Shown here piece after piece: positions 1-7,912 of a stretch of DNA of 64,000 bases. The notes beneath the pieces are model-generated. The model was not told the DNA's origin, did not search any database, and saw nothing but the letters and a program-made list of their open reading frames with translations. Source of the stretch: Flavobacterium zepuense (GTDB lineage: Bacteria > Bacteroidota > Bacteroidia > Flavobacteriales > Flavobacteriaceae); NCBI RefSeq assembly GCF_007097145.1, contig NZ_VJVZ01000006.1, positions 186,001-250,000 of the forward strand. Direction: 5' to 3'. A program made the position numbers and the translations under genes. Each line of letters starts with the position of its first letter. The stretch's first letter is position 1.

Positions 1-1
1 T

Positions 2-109
2 AAGTTTAACGATGCCCTTAAAATGATGGCCAATGGCGAAATTAAAGATGCCAAGACTATAATGTTATTGCAGTATGCAGCTTTGAATGGAATCTTTAAG
101 CAGCAATAA
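2..109 (+). CDS. NUDIX hydrolase, C-terminal fragment (GDP-mannose pyrophosphatase NudK-like)
   Basis: Only the last 35 codons lie inside the window; the gene enters from the left edge in frame from base 2 and stops at TAA 107-109. The visible tail contains GEIKDAKTIMLLQYA, which resembles the conserved C-terminus of NudK-type NUDIX hydrolases that split GDP-mannose and related nucleotide sugars. The NUDIX box itself is outside the window, so the family call rests on the tail alone and the substrate is inference. It is followed by an inverted-repeat element and then by the acyl-CoA dehydrogenase gene on the same strand. Confidence 0.55.
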   Translation, partial: KFNDALKMMANGEIKDAKTIMLLQYAALNGIFKQQ

Positions 110-115
110 AGTTAC

Positions 116-208
116 AGAGTCACAAAGTGGCAAAGTGACAAAGTATTAGGAATTTGACTCATGTGTTATGTAAATATTTGCAAATAAAATTTGCCACTTT
201 GTAACTCT
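116..208. repeat. Intergenic inverted repeat (AAAGTGGCAAA type)
   Basis: Arms 116-134 and 190-208 are 19 bases long and complementary with one mismatch. The surrounding sequence repeats degenerate CAAAGT words. The right arm runs into a TAACTTTG box at 210-217, so the element may bring or mask a promoter of the downstream gene. Nothing protein coding is visible between the arms. Confidence 0.65.
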
Positions 209-209
209 A

Positions 210-217
210 TAACTTTG
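210..217 (+). promoter_or_regulatory. Candidate -7 box (TAACTTTG)
   Basis: Matches the Bacteroidota consensus TAnnTTTG; a TTG lies at 191-193, 16 bases upstream (consensus spacing 17-23). It would give a leader of roughly 70 bases before the ATG at 291. Confidence 0.45.
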
Positions 218-290
218 TGCCTTATCTTTAACATCACTTTAAACTTCCGTCTGTAAGTAATTGCTTATTTTTAAGGATAAAATTTACAAA

Positions 291-2597
291 ATGGACATTA
301 CCTTTAATAACGACCCCAAACTCGCTATATTACTGCCTGTTATATACCACGCCTGGCAGGACGACGTGCTTACCAACAAAGAATTTACTACAATATCTGA
401 TTTTATAAACGAGCAAGACTGGCTTACAAAAGCCGAAAAAGGCTTTTTAAAATCTAAAATAACGCTGGACTCCCCTCCTTCCCGATCGGAACTTTTTCAT
501 TGGAAGGAAAAGATAAACCAGGCTATTGACAGCAGTAAGAATATCAACAGCCTTACCGATCTTGGTTTGTTGATTGCCAATGCCGAAAGGCCTGCTATCA
601 GTAATGAGGACATTGCTAAAATTGCCCCGGCATTCGCCAGGCTCGAAACCGGCTTAGGTATCATGGGCCGCGAAGTGATTTCCGGCTTTCGCCGAAGCGA
701 AAAAACACTAACCCAGGAACATAACACTGTTGAGAGCTTTAATGTTCAGAAAATGACTGATTTACTGGACGGTAACCAGGCATATATTATCAATAAAGTG
801 AAATCGATTATTGGTAGTGAGGCTTTTAAGCTGGATATCCCTACCGATGTGGCCGAATTTAGAGAGAAGGTATTAGGCTGGTGCAAAATACTGGCTAATG
901 AGGGCTTAGGATCGTACGCTTACCCTAAGGCCCAGGGCGGTAAAGATGATATTGAAGGCTATTTTGCCATTATGGAAACCCTTAGCTACCATGATCTTAG
1001 CCTTGTTATTAAATTTGGGGTGCAGTTTGGGCTTTGGGGTATGAGCGTTATGTTCCTGGGTACCGATAAGCACTTTAATAAGTACCTAAAAGGTGCAGGA
1101 ACGCTGGAGCTTCCGGGCTGTTTTGCCATGACCGAGACCCATCATGGGTCTAACGTTAAAGGTATCCACACAACGGCCACATACAACCACGCTAACAGGA
1201 CATTTATAATAAATACCCCAGAGAAATACGATCGTAAAGAGTATATAGGCAATGCGGCCAACCACGGCGAAATGGCTACTGTTTTTGCTAAGCTTATAAT
1301 AGACGGCAAAGACTACGGCGTTAACGCATTTGTGGTGCCTATACGCAACAAAAACAAAGAAGTGCTGCCTGGCATCACTATTGAAGATTGCGGTCATAAA
1401 ATGGGCTTAAACGGCGTTGATAACGGCATTATTACGTTTAAAAATGTGGTTATACCGCACGAAGACATGCTCGATAAATTTGCCAGCGTTAACCAAGCTG
1501 GAGAATTTGAAAGCCCTATACCAAGCGATAACCGGCGCTTTTTCACTATGTTAGGAACGCTTGTGGGCGGCAGGATAGGCATCCCGAGATCGGCATTGGC
1601 GGCTTCTAAAACGGGGTTGGCCACAACCATCAAATACAGCGATAAACGCAGGCAGTTTGGACCCGAAGGTGGTAATGAAGTGCCTATTTTAAACTACCGC
1701 ATGCACCAGCGCAGGCTTATGCCTTATCTGGCAAATTCGTATGCATTGACCTTTGGTTTACAGTATCTTACCAAACGTTTCATCAACCGTAAGGAAGAAG
1801 AAATGCAGGAAATTGAAGCGCTTGCAGCCGGCCTTAAAGCCTACACAACCTGGAATGCCCGCAATACGTTGCAGGAATGCCGCGAGGCCTGTGGTGGCAA
1901 GGGTTACCTGAGCGAAAACCGCATAGACGACCTTAAAAATGACACCGAAATTTATACCACTTTTGAGGGCGATAATACTGTGCTTACGCAACTTACGGCT
2001 AAGAACAGGTTAGGCGAATTCCGTAAACAGTACGGAGAGATGAATGTCTCTACCATTTTTAACTATGTGGTAGATAAGGCTAAAACCAGTATTACCGAGA
2101 AAAACCCTATTGCTACCCGCAATACTAATGACGCTCATTTAAAAGACCCAGCCTTTCATTTACAGGCATTTACGTACCGGGAGAAGGAAATTGTGGGTTC
2201 TGCCGCGAAGCGTTTTAAAAAGCTGGTAGATGATGGCCTTGATGCATTTGATGCTGCTAATATTATGCATCCGCACATGCTGCAAATTGCCGATAGCTAC
2301 TTAGACAGGGTTGTGCTGGAGCAATTTCAAATTAAATTACAGGAGACTGAAGATGAGTCGCTTAAAGAAGTGCTTAGCCAACTTTACAACCTCTTTGCGC
2401 TAAATAAAATAGAAGAGCACAAAGCTTGGTATTTAGAGCAGGGCTATATGGAAGGCGTTAAAACAAAGGCAGTTAGAAAGCTTGTAAGCCAGTTGTGCTG
2501 GGAGATCCGTCAGGATGCTGTGCCGCTGGTTAATGCCTTTAATATCCCTGAAAGTTGCCTGGGGCTCATTGCCACTACCAAAGCAGCTGAGGCGTAA
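291..2597 (+). CDS. Acyl-CoA dehydrogenase/oxidase family protein
   Basis: This 768-residue flavoprotein belongs to the acyl-CoA dehydrogenase superfamily and probably introduces the alpha-beta double bond during fatty acid beta-oxidation in the cytoplasm. Visible motifs are AMTETHHGSNV in the flavin-binding beta domain, KMGLNGVDNG, and CGGKGYLSENR followed by TFEGDNTVL; Glu559 in the last motif is the expected catalytic base. These motifs and the length are closer to acyl-CoA oxidases (ACOX) than to short 380-residue dehydrogenases. An N-terminal extension of about 140 residues and a C-terminal helical part surround the core. The frame is open from a TTG at 261, but ATG 291 is preferred. Whether oxygen or an electron-transfer flavoprotein accepts the electrons cannot be read from the sequence. 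Confidence 0.88.
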   Translation: MDITFNNDPKLAILLPVIYHAWQDDVLTNKEFTTISDFINEQDWLTKAEKGFLKSKITLDSPPSRSELFHWKEKINQAIDSSKNINSLTDLGLLIANAERPAISNEDIAKIAPAFARLETGLGIMGREVISGFRRSEKTLTQEHNTVESFNVQKMTDLLDGNQAYIINKVKSIIGSEAFKLDIPTDVAEFREKVLGWCKILANEGLGSYAYPKAQGGKDDIEGYFAIMETLSYHDLSLVIKFGVQFGLWGMSVMFLGTDKHFNKYLKGAGTLELPGCFAMTETHHGSNVKGIHTTATYNHANRTFIINTPEKYDRKEYIGNAANHGEMATVFAKLIIDGKDYGVNAFVVPIRNKNKEVLPGITIEDCGHKMGLNGVDNGIITFKNVVIPHEDMLDKFASVNQAGEFESPIPSDNRRFFTMLGTLVGGRIGIPRSALAASKTGLATTIKYSDKRRQFGPEGGNEVPILNYRMHQRRLMPYLANSYALTFGLQYLTKRFINRKEEEMQEIEALAAGLKAYTTWNARNTLQECREACGGKGYLSENRIDDLKNDTEIYTTFEGDNTVLTQLTAKNRLGEFRKQYGEMNVSTIFNYVVDKAKTSITEKNPIATRNTNDAHLKDPAFHLQAFTYREKEIVGSAAKRFKKLVDDGLDAFDAANIMHPHMLQIADSYLDRVVLEQFQIKLQETEDESLKEVLSQLYNLFALNKIEEHKAWYLEQGYMEGVKTKAVRKLVSQLCWEIRQDAVPLVNAFNIPESCLGLIATTKAAEA

Positions 2598-2623
2598 AAT
2601 GTACAGGTTACCAATTTTATCTG

Positions 2624-2631
2624 TAACTTTG
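2624..2631 (+). promoter_or_regulatory. Candidate -7 box (TAACTTTG)
   Basis: TAnnTTTG match 26 bases before the ATG at 2657 in the 59-base gap after the dehydrogenase gene. No good TTG -33 element is seen, so this rests on the -7 box and its position. Confidence 0.4.
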
Positions 2632-2656
2632 TATATTACATATTAGCGAATTTATA

Positions 2657-3676
2657 ATGAAAAATATCAAAATAAGCGTGCTGGACCAGTCGCAAATTGG
2701 CAGGAACAGCAACGCGCAACAAGCACTAAAAGAGTCAGGTGAATTAGTACAACTGGCTGATCAACTGGGTTTTGAACGCTACTGGGTTAGTGAGCACCAC
2801 AACTTTAAACTGGTTGCCGGTACCACGCCCGAAGTACTGATCCCCTACCTGGCTGCCAAGTCAGAACGTATACGTGTAGGGTCGGGCGGAATCATGCTTC
2901 CCAACCATACTTCCCTGAAAGTCAGCGAGAACTTTGGTATGCTGGCCACATTATTTCCCGGCCGTATCGACTTTGGCATTGGCCGTGCACCGGGTGGCGA
3001 CAGGCTTTCAGCGCAACTATTAAACCCGGCAAATACATTTAGCGAGAAGCAATTTTACGAGCAACTGGTTGACGTTCAGGCATATTTACGTGACGAAGAA
3101 CTACCTGATACCGTGCATGAAAAGGTTAAGGCCTACCCTATTCCTGAGATTATGCCTGAGTTCTGGATACTTACGTCAAGTGGTGGGAGCGCCCAGTTTG
3201 CGGCGCATTTTGGCATGGCGCTATCGTTTGCCCACTTCATAAATCCGGTGGGAGGGCCTGAGGTTGTGGCCATTTACCGCGACAGCTTTAAGCCAAGCCC
3301 TGAGCTGGCAGAACCCCAGGTTAATGTGGGAATTTTTGCGTATTGCAATGAAAATCAGGCAAATGTGGATGAATGGGTGGCCGAATTTGACTACCGCATG
3401 CTGCATATTGAGATGGGTGCCACGGGCGACCTGCCTTCTGCCGAGGAAATTAAAACGATGAACTACACCATGCACCAGCGTGCCCGAATTGCCTGGAACA
3501 GAGGCCGTTTCATTGCCGGTACACCTGTGGTGGTGAAGCAAAAAATAGAAAAATTAGCATTAGAATATAACGTGGATGAGATCATGATAGCTACCTGGGC
3601 AGAAGATTTTGAGCATAGAAAGCATTCATATGAGTTAATTGCAGAAATGTTTCAAACATATAAATTTGTAAATTAA
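2657..3676 (+). CDS. LLM-class flavin-dependent oxidoreductase (luciferase-like)
   Basis: A 339-residue protein of the bacterial luciferase-like monooxygenase superfamily, a TIM barrel that uses reduced FMN. The N-terminus (SVLDQSQIGRNS, then GFERYWVSEHHN) and the segment RIRVGSGGIMLPNH are typical of the YhbW/MsnO8 group, as is GRIDFGIGRAPGGD. Length is normal for the group. No signal peptide or membrane segment is present, so it is cytoplasmic. Its substrate cannot be inferred; members of this group are often annotated only as alkanal-monooxygenase-like. It starts 59 bases after the acyl-CoA dehydrogenase gene and may be partly co-transcribed with it. Confidence 0.88.
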   Translation: MKNIKISVLDQSQIGRNSNAQQALKESGELVQLADQLGFERYWVSEHHNFKLVAGTTPEVLIPYLAAKSERIRVGSGGIMLPNHTSLKVSENFGMLATLFPGRIDFGIGRAPGGDRLSAQLLNPANTFSEKQFYEQLVDVQAYLRDEELPDTVHEKVKAYPIPEIMPEFWILTSSGGSAQFAAHFGMALSFAHFINPVGGPEVVAIYRDSFKPSPELAEPQVNVGIFAYCNENQANVDEWVAEFDYRMLHIEMGATGDLPSAEEIKTMNYTMHQRARIAWNRGRFIAGTPVVVKQKIEKLALEYNVDEIMIATWAEDFEHRKHSYELIAEMFQTYKFVN

Positions 3677-4257
3677 ATAGTACAAATGTATATGGTTTAC
3701 AAAAATCAGCTATTTTTAAAAAGGCTTAATATTTCACTTTTGGATTTTGAAATGCCTAAAAACAAAAAATATATACATACTGAAAATCAATACTATAATT
3801 TTGATATTTCACTTTTGGTACATTAAATTTGCATGTTTTTGAGGCTATCTCAAAAATCGTATATACTAATTTAGCATTAATAGAATTGAAATTTTAGTAT
3901 TGTGAATTTAGATTAGTTACTTGCTGTTTTAGCAAGATTTTTTGTTGCTTAATCTCAATACTTAATTCTCAATTCTAAAAAACTAAAATCATTCCTTAAT
4001 AAAAATATCCACACGTAGTACTGAAGCCACCACTTCAGTACTACGTGTTTTATAGTGTTGTAACTTTGCAGCCAGTAAAGTAGTTAAGATTTCAGAAATG
4101 AGACAACAAATGACAGATGTAAGATAATAGAGTACCATTCATCGATAAAATCGTTAAACTCATATAAGATCAGAGATCTCTTTTAAAGTAATTCATCGCA
4201 AATAATTATCTTCACAATTAGCCAATTTTGCTATTACTTTAAATTACCTCCCCTGTT
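3677..4257. other. 581-base non-coding region with direct repeats and a long hairpin
   Basis: No convincing ORF is seen on either strand. The region holds two identical 15-base words, ATATTTCACTTTTGG, at 3729-3743 and 3804-3818 (75 bases apart), and a perfect 16-base-pair hairpin at 4011-4048. A TAACTTTG word follows the hairpin at 4061-4068. The rest is AT-rich. It is long compared with other gaps in the window, so a small RNA or a regulatory region is possible but unproven. Confidence 0.55.
4011..4048. repeat. Perfect 16-bp inverted repeat with 6-base loop
   Basis: Arms ACACGTAGTACTGAAG (4011-4026) and its exact complement (4033-4048) enclose CCACCA and are followed by TTTTA. It has the shape of an intrinsic terminator, but the nearest upstream gene ends 335 bases earlier. 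It may end a small RNA, act on a nearby transcript, or be a DNA-level element. Confidence 0.75.
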
Positions 4258-4713
4258 ATGAAATTTAAAATTTTAGCTTTTTTATTAGCTCCCGTGCTGC
4301 CCGCTACGGCACAAACGTATATTGTAGATGATGTAGAGGTTATAAGAGTGGCAGTTTTACGCAAGAACTTTTACATTACCAAAATGGTATACGAAACGGT
4401 TAATGGCAGTACAACCACAGGTTACTCGGCAGTTATTTATATTACCGATGATATTCATAAGCCTTATAAGCGCCTGTTTTGGGAAAAGGTGCGCCCCACG
4501 CGGGAAATAGCCGAAAAACTACTGCAATTTGAGAGCAACATTTTTAAAGACTTTTATAACACACAAATTTTTAAACGCTGGGAGTGGCTAAACGATTCGC
4601 ATTGGGAAGATTTTAGTACAGAGAACGGCAAACACCCCAAATTTGAAATGCTATTAGAAACCGGCGAAACGGTTAAGGACCTCTGGGTAGGCGATATGGT
4701 AAAATTGAAGTAG
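4258..4713 (+). CDS. Secreted hypothetical protein
   Basis: A 151-residue protein that I do not recognise. Residues 1-19 form a signal peptide (hydrophobic core ILAFLLAPVL, ending near ATAQT), so it is exported to the periplasm or beyond. The mature part is mixed alpha/beta with no cysteines and no obvious catalytic motif; aromatic residues are frequent near the C-terminus (RWEWLNDSHWEDF). It lies 55 bases upstream of the WG-repeat gene on the same strand, also with a signal peptide, so the two may form a small unit for exported proteins. No function is assigned. Confidence 0.7.
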   Translation: MKFKILAFLLAPVLPATAQTYIVDDVEVIRVAVLRKNFYITKMVYETVNGSTTTGYSAVIYITDDIHKPYKRLFWEKVRPTREIAEKLLQFESNIFKDFYNTQIFKRWEWLNDSHWEDFSTENGKHPKFEMLLETGETVKDLWVGDMVKLK

Positions 4714-4740
4714 GGTTTAAGTACCTATCGCATATTTTTA

Positions 4741-4748
4741 TACATTTG
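4741..4748 (+). promoter_or_regulatory. Candidate -7 box (TACATTTG)
   Basis: TAnnTTTG match 20 bases before the ATG at 4769; no clear -33 TTG. It suggests that the WG-repeat gene may have its own start of transcription. Confidence 0.4.
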
Positions 4749-4768
4749 GCAGAAACTCCTTCTGCAAA

Positions 4769-6628
4769 ATGAAATACATTATTTTGTTTGTCTTTTTTAC
4801 ATCGGCACATCTTTTTGCGCAGCAATCGATGTTCAAAATAATTGAGAACGATAAAATTGGTTATATAAATAATAAGGGCGCTGTTATTATACCGCCGGTT
4901 TACAATAATGGAACCGACTTTGCTAATGGTGTTGCCGCGGTAAGGCAGGATGGTTTGTACGGCATAATAGATAGTTTAGGTAATTATATTGCTAAACCCA
5001 AATACGACTATATTTACGAGTTCTATAATGGCCTAACCGAAGCAACATTACACGGTAAGAAGCAAGTATTAAATACAAGGGGCGATAAGGTATTAGACGA
5101 TCAATATAAATCAATTTACTTAATTAACGACAGTTTATACCGGGTAAAAACCAAATCAGATAAATGGGGCATTTACAATATCAGTACCCATAAATACACT
5201 ATAGATACAACCTACACATATATTAGCGAATTTGTAGATGGCATTGCAATTGCAAATTCACAAACTGATAAAGAACCTGAATACTGCTCATCGCTAATAG
5301 ATAATAATGGCAATACAATTTTACCAACAGGAAAATATGCAATAAACCCTTATGTAAATGGCATAGCACGGGTTGGGATTAAAAACCATGAAAACAAACT
5401 TATATCCGGAGCAATTGATGCAAAAGGCAATTTGCTGTTTAAATATGAAAATAAAAATCAGACTTATATAAGCACTGATTTTACAGATGGCTATGCCGTT
5501 GTGAACCTATATAAATACTGGATACCTGAGAAAAATGGCATTATAAGCGACAGTTCAAAATCTTACGACGGGTATATTGACTTAAAAGGAAATGTAGTAT
5601 TTAACGATACGCTTTTTCCTTATTGCCATGAATTTTCTAACAAAAGGGCATTCATAAAAAAGAAAAGTGGCAATTACATGATGATTGATACCAATTTTAA
5701 AATAGTTGGCGATTCTATTTATGATGATGTGCTCGATAAAAAATTTAAAAGTGACTATGCAATTGTTAAGGTAAATGATTATTGGGGTGTAATTGATACT
5801 ATGGGCTATTTTAAGGTAAAGCCACAATTTGATGAAATTGACGACGTTGGTATTATTGATAATTACCTGTTTTACCGTACTTATAATGATACCGAATATT
5901 ATTATGGCATTGCAACAATCAAGGATGAAATTATTTTAAAACCTATAATGCAGGATTTTGACAGGTCCGGGTTTCATGACGGATTGCTCAAAGCAATTGT
6001 AAATAATAGGCTTACATACATTGATACTCAGGGAAATATTATCTGGCAGCAAAAGCTTAGTAAACAACCCAAGCCTTTAAATATTGATTATATGATGAAT
6101 GGATATTTTTGGGCCTATCAAACCGATAAAAGAAAAGATTATAATGGCTGGGCCGAATCTGAAAATTTTCCTAAAAAAGTGAACAAAGAGACTTTTCCTA
6201 AAAATAAACTTTCGCTAATTATTGACACTACAAAAAAAGCGCTATTTGCCGATGAGTATTACGGTTGCAAAATTTATATTGCCAACACCACTAAAGGAAA
6301 TAAAATTTTTAATGCACAGGATAGCCGGTTAGATATGAAACTTCAGGCACTTGATAGTACCGGTAACTGGAAAGATATAGAATATTTACGCTCAAGCTGG
6401 TGTGGTAACAGCTACCATACCATAACTCTTAAACAAAATGAATACTGGGAGTTTACAATGCCATTATATGAGGGTGCAATAAAAACCAAGATAAGAGCTA
6501 AATTAGATTATTTAGAGGGTAAAAATACAGTAACACTTTATAGTAATACGATAGATGCATCGGTAAATCCGGCACAGTTTACAATTCAGCTCCCACACAT
6601 CTCATTAGGATTAATGGATCCGTATTAA
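4769..6628 (+). CDS. Exported WG-repeat protein
   Basis: A 619-residue protein with a signal peptide (residues 1-17, ending FAQQS). The first two thirds are built from WG-type beta repeats: units such as DKIGYINNKGAVIIPPVY, DGLYGIIDSLGNYIAKPKYD and DYWGVIDTMGYFKVKPQFD recur about every 40-60 residues up to roughly residue 440. WG repeats are found in many bacterial surface or exported proteins and are thought to serve in binding; no enzyme function is established for them. The last 170 residues are a separate, probably beta-rich domain that I do not recognise. There is no T9SS sorting tail and no lipobox, so a periplasmic location is most likely. Confidence 0.85.
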   Translation: MKYIILFVFFTSAHLFAQQSMFKIIENDKIGYINNKGAVIIPPVYNNGTDFANGVAAVRQDGLYGIIDSLGNYIAKPKYDYIYEFYNGLTEATLHGKKQVLNTRGDKVLDDQYKSIYLINDSLYRVKTKSDKWGIYNISTHKYTIDTTYTYISEFVDGIAIANSQTDKEPEYCSSLIDNNGNTILPTGKYAINPYVNGIARVGIKNHENKLISGAIDAKGNLLFKYENKNQTYISTDFTDGYAVVNLYKYWIPEKNGIISDSSKSYDGYIDLKGNVVFNDTLFPYCHEFSNKRAFIKKKSGNYMMIDTNFKIVGDSIYDDVLDKKFKSDYAIVKVNDYWGVIDTMGYFKVKPQFDEIDDVGIIDNYLFYRTYNDTEYYYGIATIKDEIILKPIMQDFDRSGFHDGLLKAIVNNRLTYIDTQGNIIWQQKLSKQPKPLNIDYMMNGYFWAYQTDKRKDYNGWAESENFPKKVNKETFPKNKLSLIIDTTKKALFADEYYGCKIYIANTTKGNKIFNAQDSRLDMKLQALDSTGNWKDIEYLRSSWCGNSYHTITLKQNEYWEFTMPLYEGAIKTKIRAKLDYLEGKNTVTLYSNTIDASVNPAQFTIQLPHISLGLMDPY

Positions 6629-6681
6629 TAAGCGACTATATTTCATGCAAAATTTATTTCTCCTGACCTACAAAAGATTAC

Positions 6682-6783
6682 ATGATGAAAATCTTGTTGG
6701 CTAACCCTCAAAAAAATGCCGAGATCATACAGCAGGTTATTAGGGATGTTATTTATGAGGCGCGCGAAAAAGAAGGTAACTAA
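6682..6783 (+). CDS. Possible 33-residue small protein or gene remnant
   Basis: An open frame MMKILLANPQKNAEIIQQVI... of 33 codons ends at TAA 6781-6783, five bases before the stop of the convergent gene at 6789. Its composition is protein-like (amphipathic helix, acidic and basic residues), but it is too short for statistical support and no family is recognised. It could be a short real gene or the tail of a decayed one. Confidence 0.25.
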   Translation: MMKILLANPQKNAEIIQQVIRDVIYEAREKEGN

Positions 6784-6788
6784 CGCTA

Positions 6789-7082
6789 CTACATTATACC
6801 ATGCAGCCGGGTGTTCCAGTTTTTGCGCAGCCAGTCTTTCATTTCGCCACGGGTATCTAATTGCTCGGGCATATACCTGCATATCATTACCTCTACTTTT
6901 CTAAAATAATCAAATGTATAAAGGCCGTGCAACGTTAAAAAGCGGTTGATAAAATCAAGGGTATGATAGCCGTTCCTTCGGTCTATGATATCATCGTCGG
7001 TAAACTGAAGGTACCTTTTATTCTTAAAAGGCTCACTCCAATTATATTGATAGCGAAGGGCTGCTTTATTAAAATTAGCCAT
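6789..7082 (-). CDS. Hypothetical 97-residue protein
   Basis: A small cytoplasmic protein rich in aromatic and charged residues (for example YNWSEPFKNKRYLQF, FDYFRKVEVMICRYMPEQL and DWLRKNWNTRLHGIM). It has no signal peptide or membrane segment and does not match a family that I can name. The balanced amino-acid use and the ATG at 7080-7082 argue for a real gene; the overlapping plus-strand frame at 6716-6904 looks like its shadow. It converges with the small frame at 6682 and points away from the response regulator. Confidence 0.55.
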   Translation of the reverse strand: MANFNKAALRYQYNWSEPFKNKRYLQFTDDDIIDRRNGYHTLDFINRFLTLHGLYTFDYFRKVEVMICRYMPEQLDTRGEMKDWLRKNWNTRLHGIM

Positions 7083-7226
7083 TATGGGTGTAAACTACGT
7101 TAATAAAATTGCTTTTATATTGTAATTTAACAGTAGGATGTGCGGTAAATATACAAACGTGTTTTATTTAAAATGTTAAAGAAAATCCAAAAAAAGTTAT
7201 AATCTGCATAACCATACTGCATAAAA

Positions 7227-7251
7227 TAACCCCTTAACAAGTAAGGGGTTA
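7227..7251 (-). terminator. Intrinsic terminator of the response regulator gene
   Basis: Perfect 10-bp stem (TAACCCCTTA and complement) with a 5-base loop, followed on the minus strand by TTTTAT, starting 8 bases after the stop codon at 7259. Confidence 0.85.
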
Positions 7252-7258
7252 AAGTAAA

Positions 7259-7705
7259 CTAATGTATAATAGTATTAATCTGGGGCAACAAATTTTTAGA
7301 CCAGTGCGCAAAAATACCGGCCACGAGCAGTTTATAATCTTTAAAACTGGTAGGCTTTACAAAATAACCCTGCACAAAAAGGGTAGCGTTGCTAAACCAC
7401 TTATCCCTTATGCCGGCACCGCTCATAAGTATGTAGGGTGTTGCTTTGTGGTTTAGATGAGGGTCGCCATTAATGCTTTCGTAAAGCTCATAGCCATTTA
7501 AAAAAGGCATGTTAACATCAGAAATTATTAAAAAAGGCTCTTCTTTACATTCTTTAAGATAGTCTAAAACCATAGTACTATCCTCAAAAATAATTACACG
7601 ATTTTCATATTTATGCTCTTTCATTACGGCATCAAAAACTTCTAAAAGAACATCCCAGTGGTCCTGGTCATCTTCTACAATAATAATATCCCCATTGGTA
7701 TTCAT
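7259..7705 (-). CDS. Single-domain response regulator (receiver only)
   Basis: A 148-residue CheY-like receiver protein. Visible are the acidic cluster VEDDQD near the N-terminus, the phosphoacceptor Asp63 in IISDVNMPFLNGYE, and the conserved Lys in YFVKPTS. There is no output domain, so it must act through protein contacts, typically with hybrid or orphan kinases in Bacteroidota. The frame extends upstream to 7798, but the ATG at 7705 (MNTNGDIIIVEDD) fits the receiver start and avoids a 31-residue tail unlike the family. No kinase is adjacent; the soluble GAF histidine kinase at 15706 is the nearest candidate partner, by inference only. Confidence 0.88.
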   Translation of the reverse strand: MNTNGDIIIVEDDQDHWDVLLEVFDAVMKEHKYENRVIIFEDSTMVLDYLKECKEEPFLIISDVNMPFLNGYELYESINGDPHLNHKATPYILMSGAGIRDKWFSNATLFVQGYFVKPTSFKDYKLLVAGIFAHWSKNLLPQINTIIH

Positions 7706-7912
7706 GATGTAAGGTGTGTTATGAATTTGTGGGCATGTTTTGGTAGCAATTGTCAAATATACCTTTATTTTAAGTAACTGTTTGTCAATTTTATACATAT
7801 TTTATTATAATATTTTACGCACTTTAAAAGCAAGCTCAATAAATACTGCGAAATCGGTTTCTTTAAAATTCTTACATTTACGCTTTAATTTTCCAAAACA
7901 TCCATTTTTATT

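Noticed and set aside
261..290. TTG start 30 bases upstream for the acyl-CoA dehydrogenase
   Set aside because: ATG 291 is preferred; the ten extra residues have no family support.
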